DNA of 64,000 bases, taken from contig NHNW01000046.1 in NCBI GenBank assembly GCA_002786025.1, positions 124,001 through 188,000 of the forward strand, read 5' to 3'. The DNA is from Zasmidium citrigriseum (lineage: Eukaryota > Ascomycota > Dothideomycetes > Mycosphaerellales > Mycosphaerellaceae). The notes beneath the pieces are model-generated. The model was given only the letters and a program-made list of their open reading frames with translations. It was not told the DNA's origin and did no database searches. The position numbers were made by a program, and so were the translations under genes. This document shows, in pieces, positions 23,012 through 32,308 of this stretch. The stretch's first letter is position 1. Each line of letters starts with the position of its first letter.

Positions 23012-26000
23012 CGCCTAACCGCCCCACCCGGCTACCTATACGACTCTATAAGCTACGCATATATACGAGGACGATGCTGCTGTCGCCTATCTCTCTTAAG
23101 AACCGAACTAGACCCCTTCGCTTCCGGATTCACGATGCTAGCTCTCGATATGCCGCTATCCGATTAACTACTACATGTAGCACGTGTTGTAGCATAGCTA
23201 ACTAGTTACGAGGTATTAGAACACGTGGAACCTGCACGAGTAATTCAGAAGCGTAAATATTCACAGTTTGCTAAAGATGCCGCATGTAACTATAGCGGCT
23301 TAGCCCGCAAAGCCGGCTACCGCTATAGGTACTTAAGCCCCCTTCTGTTCCGCTAACCTCTTAACTTTAACAACACCGACAACACTACCGCCTTTGGCAC
23401 CTCGAACCTTCCGACTTCTTCGAGCTCTTCCTCTATTAATAGTTCCACCCTTACCGACTTTACCGAATACCTGCCGACAACCCTATTACCTTCTACCTAC
23501 TCCGACACTATAGCGCGCTCCGGAGGCAGAGCGCTAATGCCCGCCGCACTAACTGGCTCTAATCTAGCTAATAGTCTCGTAAAGCTAGGAGAGCTTAAGG
23601 TGTCGCAACTCCTTAGGTCCATAGACTACATTAGAGACTTCCGCGACTACTAATTCCCCTTAGTTACCGACGACTCCCTAAGCGTGCTTAACAAGAACTT
23701 GGATTAGCTTAGCGACTTCCTCAAGACTCTAAGCGACGAGAATAAGACCAACTTCACCAACTTTATCTACGTATGTGCTAACTACTTTATCGAGGGGCGG
23801 TCTGTCGGCATACTAGAAATAGTGGACTATATTAAGAAAGCTACCAATGTAGCGCCTAATCGTCGCAAATATAAGGCGCTAGACAAAGCATTAACACAGG
23901 GAGAAAAGGCTTATAATCGGTATATAGCATTAAGGAAGGCTATAGCTTCCTAGCTATCTTTGCCCCTTAAGCGTTACTTTATATAGTTCTTCCTCGACAT
24001 TAGCGCACCGCCTTAACGACAGAAGGAATTTACTACCTTCATCCTTAGTTATAAGGATTGGAAGGCAGTCGCTCCTCGCATTAGCAAGGCCTTTGTTTAG
24101 AGACTTATAGATCGCAAAGGCAAGGGTAGCCTAAGTAACAACTATCGGGTCGAGTAGACTAATCTGGATGCTATCGACGATAGCAAGAAGAAGTATCTTA
24201 TTAATGCTATCGATCTCAACTTAGCGGAAGTGCAAGACTAGCTAACGAAGAATAACCTCGGACTATACTCGGAAGATTAGTTCCTTTACCTAGTCGATCC
24301 TCGTGTCTAGGAAGAGTTATAGACACCCGCACCTAATACTAGCTCCTTAAATTAGAGTAAGTAGCGAGGACCTCCTCCTGCTAGCGGCCGTCCTCGAACT
24401 AATACTAACCCTACTCCTCCTTCGATCTAGGAGAAAGCCGCTCCACCTTAACAAGGTCCTACTAGAAACCTACGCCCTCGCACGAAGCTACCGCCTTTAA
24501 ACTTAGGACAGGGTTAGAATCCTCCTCGGCCTAGTTACTAGCGCTCTGCATCTAATGCCTTGCCTAACTGTCCGAAGAGCAACCCTACTTCTAGCTAAGT
24601 TACGCCTACGTAACAATTACCTACTCCTCCTCGCTCTAGTAGCTACAGCCGAACTAACTCTAGTCTTCCTCGTACTAGATTAGGAAACCTTCCCCGATCT
24701 AGCTCTAGCAACTTCTCTCGTCCTGCCTCTAGCACCTTCGGCAACTCCCCTACGGCATCTAATTATAGCGGCACATTACTGCCTAACAATAAGAAGTCTT
24801 AGATCTATAACAAGTGCCTAGGATTCGTGGATGCTACCCTAATCGCTTAGATTAATTATGCTAACAAGAACAAGCCGAAGTTTACTAATAATCAAGTCCG
24901 GCAGTATCTTAAGGATTATAACGAGAACGGTAAGCGCTAACACGCGAGCCCGCTCTACTACGATTACTTGCGGCTATTTATAAGTAGAATCCTAGGAATG
25001 CTAAACCGACAAGGTGACTACGCCGCTTTAACAAGCAAGGTTAGAGCCATAGTTACTACTAAAGACAATCTTAACAGGTTCCGCCGCTAGAACCCTAACT
25101 AGTTCGATGCACTTTACCGCCCCAACGTCCCTTCCAATACCCTCGGTCCCTATCGCTTCATAGCCTAAACATACAACATGCCTACGAGCTGGAAGATTCC
25201 CTTTCCAAACTTAGCCCTAGCTATATCGTATATAGTAGGCGAACTAAGCAAGGACAACTAGGAGAAGAACGGCAACCTTACCTTAAAAGGCCTCTTCAAC
25301 TAGTAGGAGAGTCCCTTCTACGCTAAGAACCCTAGAAACAATCCAGCCTTAGCTAGGAACACAATCTACAACGTTGCTATAGATAAGGTGCGGATATATC
25401 GATAGCACTAGCGCTTGATTCGAGAGAAGCACAACCTAGGATAGGGACGCACTATAGTTCATGGATTAATTTAGTAGTTAATAAGGACTAACCCTATCTA
25501 CTACCTCCTCTATATACTACTACGCCCGAACTCTTGCCCCACCCTTATGTTATACTCCTACTATATTAAGGATTAATATAGGGCTAGTAGTACCAAGGAG
25601 AGCAACATAGGAGCTTAAGCCTTCCGCCACTTAGACTTTAATATCGAGCATATACATACGCCTAAGGGTGGGCAGAATATAATATAGGGCTCGCTTACTC
25701 TTCTAGCCGAAGATGCTAGTAACTGCACTATTATTATTCCTGGCATATACAAGCGTAAGAAGTAGGATCCTTAGGTAAAGTTACTTAAGGACCGCCGAGG
25801 ACCACAATCTAAAGCTAAGATCGAAACTATCGACAAGAAGATGTAGACACCTAAAGACGCCAAGAAGTACGACACTAACTAGAAGCCTATTCCATGCGGC
25901 AAGCTCGATGTTCGAATTTCTATACCTTCTTTACTACACGGTGCCTAAAAGCAAACTAAGGAGCGAATCAACTTGTTCCCCTAGCTCGTTAAGGTAGACC

Positions 26001-26551
26001 CCTAGGGAGAAGTACTTGAGATTCCCGGTAGTAGCAGCTAGACTAATCTAAATGCGTCTTACCGCGATCTCGTGGCTCTAAAGGCAACACCTTCTAGATT
26101 CGCTAACATCTTCGGCAAGATCCCCTTCCGCTTTCCGGCTACGATTAAGATAGATTCAACTTAGCCTATTAGGGATGCGTTAATTGCTTAGCGTCGGTAG
26201 TCCGATCCGATAGTTATTAATAACTAGTATAAGATGTGCCGTATGTTGTAGGAGTACTATAACGCTAGACCGAACAACGCCAACTCTAGGTAGTTAATCT
26301 AGCTCCGTAAGTATCGTACTACGGCCGCGAACGAATTCCATAAGAAGTAGGCGGTCGTTCAGGGAATAGAGAAGAAGGCCTTCGGCAATAACTCCTACTT
26401 TAACAACAACAGGGACTTTAGTAGGTTGCCGTCTGCTTTCGAGGCACCTATTCCTAAACTCCTAGAAGGCGAGGAGTTGTCTATCTTAGAAGGCAATTTT
26501 ATTAACGACGATAGTGTAGCTGTGGATAAGGACGGGAATGTGCTAGAGTAA
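23012..26551 (+). pseudogene. ORF D of inner element, large protein of unknown function
   Basis: A single frame can be followed, through TAG stops, from about 23370 to a TAA at 26549-26551. The N-terminal third (about 23.4-24.3 kb) looks globular and mostly helical (NFTNFIYVCANYFIEGRSVG, KYKALDKALTQGEKAYNRYI). The middle (about 24.35-24.8 kb) is a Pro/Ser/Arg-rich, probably disordered linker. The C-terminal part (about 24.8-26.5 kb) is again globular (KIPFPNLALAISYIVGELSK near 25195). I recognise no domain. Palindrome 7 begins 11 bp after the stop. By size and place it is the counterpart of segment X in the outer element. Confidence 0.65.
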
Positions 26552-26562
26552 GCTCTTTGTCG

Positions 26563-26585
26563 TTCGCACCCCGCTAGGGTGTAAA
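26563..26585. repeat. Inner-element border palindrome 7 (after ORF D)
   Basis: Copy TTCGCACCCCG, C, TAGGGTGTAAA: left arm fully intact and right arm RIPed. The flanks extend the symmetry by CG. It lies just after the ORF D stop and is the last copy before the 3' LTR. Confidence 0.9.
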
Positions 26586-26697
26586 CGCTATAGATAGTGC
26601 TATAGGTTAAGGCTTCTAACTAATGTTTTCCTTTGTTCTATAATAGATTGCGTTTAATTTCTAGGCATGAAGGTGTAAGTCTATAGGTTAGACTTAT

Positions 26698-26710
26698 AGC
26701 AAGGGAGGGA
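26698..26710 (+). other. Polypurine tract of inner element
   Basis: AGCAAGGGAGGGA ends directly before the 3' LTR (26712). A purine run at this place is the usual primer for plus-strand DNA synthesis in LTR retroelements. Confidence 0.75.
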
Positions 26711-26711
26711 A

Positions 26712-27069
26712 TATAGGCTAGCTAGCTAGCTTCTGCGGCAAATGCCGAGGCTGCTAGCGCCTACCTTCAACCTCCGAGCTACGAGCACCTTTATTATTAT
26801 TACGACACCTACTTTATATACACACGACTAGCTTCTTGTACATTATGCTACACAGATAGATACAGTAAAATCCTATACACCAAACTTCTTCTCTTCTTTC
26901 ATAGCTTCCTCTGGAAGCACCTCTGCATACACGAATACCTCCGTACATCCGAACCTACTAATAGAGCTATGTTACACCCTCTATCAAGATCTATCGCCTG
27001 TAACCCCTCTTTAGCTCCATTACCTACTTAGCGACTATAGGTGGGTTGGTCTATAGGCGCCGGGTTATA
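26712..27069 (+). repeat. 3' LTR of inner element
   Basis: 358 bp, partner of 9853-10210; differences are transitions only. It is followed by the CTAT target duplication and then outer-element gag on the minus strand. Confidence 0.95.
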
Positions 27070-27073
27070 CTAT
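27070..27073. repeat. Target-site duplication CTAT, right copy
   Basis: Pairs with 9849-9852 on the other side of the inner element. Confidence 0.9.
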
Positions 27074-28600
27074 AGAGCTAATAGACCCCTTATATATAAT
27101 CTAGAATGTCCCTCTTCTTCCCCTTATACCCTTTACTTCTATTTGCCCTATTCTAAGTAGTAAAACTATTCTATTCTCGTAATAACTCTTCTCTTCTCGC
27201 CTAATCCGTATTAATAGGCTAAACTATCGAAGGGTTTACTATATTCGTAACCTTCTCTATAAATACAAGTCCCTTTCCGAAGTTTAGGGTTATTTACTCT
27301 AGTCTCTAACCTATCTACTTAATCTACTCTTTAATCGTATCTTATCTATCCTTCGTAAGGTACTTGTCTTAAGATTTAATCGTAAAAGGCGAAGTCTTCT
27401 AACCTATTACCCTCTCCTTCTACGATTCTATAATACCTTATACCCTATTAATAATTAGCTCTAGCCTATATACCTATCTTACCCCTTCTTATCTACGAAT
27501 CAACTTCTAAGCTTTAGTATAGATCTTCTCGAACCTCTAATAGCTCGCTAGATTACTAGGTAAGATCTTAAGTTATATATAGACCTTCTTCGTAATACTA
27601 ACTAGTAAACCTTTTAGGAATAACCTACTTTTCTAATTTAGAGAAAGCTCTCCTTCTAGTAACTTATTATAGATTACTCTAAACTATCTATAGTATTTAG
27701 TAGGATTAGATTTAATAGGTAACGACTTCTTATAAAACTTACCTAGATACTTAACTATACTCGTTTAAGTAATACTATCTCTACTAAAGTACTCCTATAG
27801 GAAGTTCTTCTAGAACTCCTAATAGTTTCCTTCCTCGAACCTAGTAATTATCTTTACTATATCTCGCGTATACGTATCGTAGTTCCGAGTAAACCTCTTT
27901 AACTTACCTTTATTATTTTCTAATAGCGTATATTCTTTAATTAGCGCCTTAAATCTTTCGAGGAAAGTAGTTACCTTACTCCTATCGAATATTAGATTCT
28001 CTATTCCTCTAGGAGCTAGCTATCTTCTTCCTCTAAGGGTAGTAATAAGCTATATTATCTCTTCTATTACTTATAGCCTCGCTAACGCCTTATCCTTCTC
28101 GATTCCGGATTCGGTAGTAGATAGCTTAGGATTAATATCTATAAGGGGTTATTTACCTTAGGCTTTTACTCCTAACCCGCTACTACCTTCTTCCGTATTA
28201 TTAGCTATAAAGGTATCTATATTACTCGATTCGCTTATAACCCTAGTAGGGTATAGTAGATCTCGTATAGTTCGAAATACTAGCTCTATAGGAATTAGTT
28301 AGCTACTCGGAGCGTAGGTAGAAACCTCCCTCTAAGTAACCCTAGGATTATCTATAGCTCTAGTTCTAGAATAGGAATTAATTAATCTAAAAAGGTAGTC
28401 GTAATTAATATTAGTAGCTTCTCCCTACTTAATCCTAAGCTTAGAGCGGGAAGTTACGGACTCGTTACTAGCTAGGTAGAATCCTCGTAGGTAGAGTAAT
28501 TATTAGGGTTAAACTAATACCCTCTCTAGAAGATTTTCTTACCTAAGAATATCGAGCCCGCCTAAACCTCTAGAAATACGTACTCGTTACAAAATCCTTA
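27074..28600 (-). pseudogene. gag: Outer-element gag N-terminal part, RIP-destroyed and interrupted
   Basis: Minus-strand translation around 28.05-27.6 kb gives a Gag core: GIENLIFDRSKVTTFLERF, KEYTLLENNKGKLKRFTRNY, DTYTRDIVKIITRFEEGNY. The frame runs to the insertion point, where the first half of a zinc knuckle (Y-stop-L-Y-S) meets the second half on the other side of the inner element (N-K-N-Y-F-T-R-E-Y). Cys and His are now Tyr through RIP. The arrangement parallels the inner element's gag (FIDRFDNLITEYNP). Confidence 0.75.
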
Positions 28601-28629
28601 GCGAAATAGCGGTTCTTCTCGCTAATAGA

Positions 28630-28653
28630 TTTCTTAGCTTATAGGCTAGGAAA
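28630..28653. repeat. Outer-element border palindrome, copy 4 (before gag)
   Basis: TTTCTTAGCTTA and TAGGCTAGGAAA: same unit as 79-102, 3425-3448 and 7686-7709, but with the other half-site better preserved. In element direction it lies just upstream of gag, as palindrome 1 does in the inner element. Confidence 0.7.
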
Positions 28654-31190
28654 TTACTAAGTCTAGAATTCCTTCGATTCCTCGCTATCTTTAGCCTAGT
28701 TCTAGTTTCCGTAAACGTCTAGGTAATCTAGAAGGTGTTAATGCCTTCCTAGAGTCTAATTCTAGTTTAGTTTCTAGTTAATAGCCGAGATAAGGTCGAA
28801 ATCCGAAGGAGAAATCTAGTAGCTTAGTAATCCTATATACTAGTAAGCCCTAAAACCCCTAATAGATTAAAACTAACTAAAGCCTTAAATCTATAACGAA
28901 TAATACTCGATTTTTCGTAGTTAAGCCCCGCCTTCGGCTCTAGAAGATATAGGAGGGTAATACTAACTATATAATAGTAATCTTATCCCCTTACTAGCTA
29001 CGAGGCCTAAGATACTTCTAGATCCTCCTACGAAGAAGGAGTATCGATAGCCTCGTTAAGGGAAGGAATTAAATAAGGAGTAATAAGAGAAGTTTAAGGC
29101 TTACTAAGACTAAAGTAAGGGAATAAGGCAAGGCAATTAAGGTAGAACATAAGGCTTAAATAAGGGATAATATAAGGCTCTTAGATTAAGAGGGTTAAAA
29201 TTATAATCTTCTTCTCGTAGAACGCTTTAATTCGAATTTAGTATATAGTATATATTATAAAAGAGTCTATTACCTACCTATAAGAGACCTTATCTTAAAC
29301 CCCTTACTATAAGATAATAGGCTACTTCCCTAGATTAGAATTAGGCTAGGAACCCCTAAGTTAAAGGAAGTAATATTACTCGCTAATACTAGTCTTAGCG
29401 TTACTAGTTAGTTAAAATTCGCTAATAGCGGCTAAAGAGACCTATATAGTCGGCTATCGCCTACTAGCGAGTAGTCTAATAGTATTACCGTTTATCTCCG
29501 TTTCGACCTTATAGGCCTCTCTAATAGTATCTTCTAGAGAGATCCTAGGTAAGGCTTACCGCTCGCTAATAGCTCGGAGTAGAAGAACTTAGTATATCTG
29601 TCTAAATGTCGTCTAGAAGGTGTCGAAAGCTAGTCTAAGCCCGTTTAGAAACTTCTAAACTATAATAGGCTTAGGTATCTCTAGATCGCTATAAATACTC
29701 GTTAATTTATCGTAGATTTCTATAAGCTTATTACTATACTATAAGACACCTTTATAGTCGCCTATAGATAGATTATAGAACTAGCGTATAAGTTTAGTAA
29801 AGAGTCTAGTTCCGCCGTTACTATAGTACTACTTAAGAATTTAAAGGGTACCTAGGACTATAGTAGCCGTCTTAGTAAGTTTCCGTATACGATAGCTATA
29901 TACGTACTAAAGAGTAGCGAGGTAGCGCGTCTACTTCTTTAGCTACTTAGATCGATCGTCTCTAGTAGGAGGGTTCTCCGTAGTATATATTACTTAGAGT
30001 TCTATACTTAGAACTTCGTTATGCCTAGCTATATTAATATAGTTAGTAATAGCTTCCTTCTATAACACCTATTAGGCGCTCTCGGTAAGCTTTTTAATAG
30101 ACTCGAGGGAGATCCCTTCTAATAAGATCTTATTATTATCTAATATATTAATCGTTTAGAGCTTTCTTTCGTACTCTAATACTATAGACTATACGATAAG
30201 GAAAGTACTTATTTACGATTTAATTCGCGTTAAGGTCTTCCTTATTAAACGTACGTATTAATATCTCGTCCTCGTTAGGTTTCTACTTCTTACCGCTAGC
30301 GGTAGATAGCTCGTCTTTACGCTTACGCTTCTTAGGGCTAGTCGAAGATAGTAGTAGTACTAGTAAGGAGGGATTTAGGTCGTCTTTAAGCGTAGCCGAA
30401 GGAGTGTCGGTTAGCGAGAGTTCCCTTACTTCGTACCTAAAGAGATCTTAATCCTTAATTAGTAGTAGGATAGATATAATAGACTATATATCGGTATCTA
30501 TATTATAGGAGGATATTAAATATATCTCTAAGGGTTCGTAGTCCCTATCCTTAGTTAAGGATACTACGTATTCTATCTAGGATAGGTAGAAGTAAGAATA
30601 GTCGATTAGGTTAAAGTTCCGAAGGATAGTCGAAGGTTATAATAGTCGAGGCCTTAGCTTAGGAAGTTCGTAGTCTAGTAGTAACGATAGAGAAGAAGGT
30701 TATATCCTTTCCTCGCCTTATAAGTCGTTAGCTAAAGTATTTATATATTCTAGGTTAGTATATAGAGGTATCTTAGCGGCTAGGTATCTATAGAAAAGAG
30801 AGTAGCTAGTAGGCGGCTAGGAGATTATTTTTAAATCTTCCTTACTACCTTATACTAGTCTAGTCTACTTTTCTAAGACAGAGTAATTTCCTAGCCTTCT
30901 ATATTATTTCCTAGCCTTCTTAGCGTTTTACTAGCTACCTCTTAGTAAATTACTAGCTACTACTATTTTAAAGCGGTAGAAAGTAGGAGAGGGTAGGTAT
31001 AAGAGAGTATTGTTTAAACACCCTTCTATAGTCCTTTAGAGCGGATAGGAGCTAAGTTAGCGATAGATTTATCTTAGTAGAGTAGTAGTAGTAACTTAGC
31101 TTAAGTAGCGCCTCTCCGGGCTTATAACCTATTAAAAGTATATCTTAGCATAGTAATTGATTAAACAAAGGAGCTATCTAGGGAGTGACT
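28654..31190. other. RIPed leader/LTR region of the outer element, no gene
   Basis: No open frame and no protein motif found in any frame. A half-site of the outer palindrome (TTTCCTAGCC) occurs twice near 30888-30920. The right edge, at about 31190, is a sharp change from CA/TG-free to normal sequence and probably marks the element's 5' end. Confidence 0.5.
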
Positions 31191-31229
31191 AACTACTTAT
31201 AAGAAAGGAAATAAGTGGCTGGGGATTAG

Positions 31230-31939
31230 TCATGGCCTCCCCTGTTGGCCATTTCAACACATGGCATGGTTCCCGAGATCTACGAGACATCCCCAGCCAA
31301 GAATTGGGCGTGTTCGATTGCTCGGCTTGCACAAGTGGCTGACAAGTACGGATGGGTGGACACACTGCGCTTCCAGACCCAAGCGCTTCTATTTGCCGCT
31401 CTCGATGCATACCAGAAAAACGATATCTACACCGAAGAGATGATCCACGTCGCCGCTGCCGCCTATTTGCTGGACAACCCTCGCTGCTTTCAACTCGCAA
31501 CCATGAATTTGATCATGGATTGCACGACCATCGATTTACCACAAAGAAGTGTTGCTCGCGACGTAATACCCTCGCAAGTCTTTGGTAAAAAGAATTTCTC
31601 ACTCAATACGGAACTTCACGCTCGTCTAACATTAGTCCAGACGCGGTCGAATACTCAATCTTCAAAGCCCGCGACTTCATCACACACGATATACCCTCAG
31701 GTTTCCACGATCACGACTTGGTAAGAGACTGGTTCAGCGACCATGCTTGGTCTCCAGAGAGAACGCCAGTCTGTTGGACTCTCAAAGATGCCAAGGGTTG
31801 GACGGGACATCCTTTGTGTGGCACATTGTCAGAACATGTGGAAGAACTCGAGAAGATATGTTCAGGCCTTTGCGTTCGCTGCATCCGCAGGGGCAAGATT
31901 CAGATGCTGAATGAATGCGCTGAGAAGAATCATCCCTAG
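31230..31939 (+). pseudogene. BTB-family gene 1, 5'-truncated by the transposon island
   Basis: Exon 31230-31584, intron 31585-31640 (GTAAAA...CCAG, branch-like CTAAC), exon 31641-31939. The frame is open from 31230 after a TAG. The protein starts aligning with the two downstream paralogs only at VADKYGWVDTLRFQTQALLF (paralog: AIDKYGLIEKLRHQSQEMLF), so about the first 110 residues, which hold the BTB fold, are missing. The rest is kept: the VAAAAYLLDNPRCF helix region and the C-terminal Cys-rich end GLCVRCIRRGK. No suitable ATG precedes the homologous part. The left edge coincides with the end of the RIPed island, so the gene was probably cut by that insertion. A shortened product from ATG 31266 is possible but would lack BTB. 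Confidence 0.75.
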
Positions 31940-32308
31940 CGGATTCGTGTATGATGCCATGCTTTGCATTTGTGGGCGGGATGTGTCAGGTGGTTGGAAG
32001 CTCGTTCAACGTCGCTGAGGAGGGTGAAGCCTTAGAAGGGGAGTCCAACACGGTATTCATGGAGTCTTTATGTAGCTGCTTGAAACTTGGGCTAAAGGTA
32101 ATGACCACTGAGGTTCCAATGCTATCCAATGATCTGAATCGTCAACCCATGAATCACAAATGCCGTTTGCTCCTTCCCCTACAAGCGCGCATGTGAAAGC
32201 GGGAAAGTGGCCCATGCGCCGCGCTTCCGATATTTTAGCTTGACTTCATGGCCGCTTTCTCCTTCTTCTCGCTCGTTCTCCGTCCCTTGCACCCACAACC
32301 AGGCCAAC
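31940..32308. other. Spacer between BTB genes 1 and 2
   Basis: Contains the promoter region of BTB gene 2, including the shared motif at 32190-32204. I see no gene here. Confidence 0.6.
32190..32204 (+). promoter_or_regulatory. Shared upstream motif of BTB gene 2
   Basis: CATGTGAAAGCGGGA, 119 bp before the ATG of BTB gene 2. The identical 15-mer lies 104 bp before the ATG of BTB gene 3. It may be a conserved promoter element or simply a relic of the duplication. Confidence 0.45.

Larger units (their letters stand above)
9853..27069 (+). mobile_element. Younger inner giant Ty3/mdg4-type LTR retrotransposon, 17.2 kb, complete
   Basis: The element is bounded by two 358-bp direct LTRs and a CTAT duplication, with a purine-rich tract before the 3' LTR. 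Internal order on the plus strand: leader, palindrome, gag-protease, palindrome, RT-RNase H-integrase, palindrome, ORF A, palindrome, ORF B, palindrome, ORF C, palindrome, ORF D, palindrome, short tail. It is RIPed more lightly than the outer element: CA and TG still occur, but Trp and Gln codons have often become TAG, and integrase catalytic positions carry G-to-A changes. At 17.2 kb it is far longer than the usual 5-7 kb of fungal Ty3 elements. The excess is the roughly 8 kb of extra ORFs after integrase. It cannot encode its own proteins now. Confidence 0.93.
27070..31190 (-). mobile_element. Older outer retrotransposon, right (5') part, heavily RIPed
   Basis: Continuation of the minus-strand outer element on the other side of the inner insertion: gag (about 28.6-27.07 kb), the palindrome at 28630-28653, and about 2.5 kb of AT-rich sequence that should hold the leader and 5' LTR. 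The composition (almost no CA or TG) is the same as 1-9852. It ends abruptly at about 31190, where normal genic sequence starts. LTR termini could not be recognised because the partner LTR is outside the window. Confidence 0.75.

Noticed and set aside
11359..26585. Repeated palindromes as a CRISPR-like array or rho-independent terminators
   Set aside because: The copies are kilobases apart in a eukaryotic retroelement, with no spacers of regular length; bacterial terminators do not apply.
30885..30925. Two half-sites TTTCCTAGCC close together, possible fifth outer palindrome
   Set aside because: They are in direct, not inverted, order; no palindrome can be formed convincingly.
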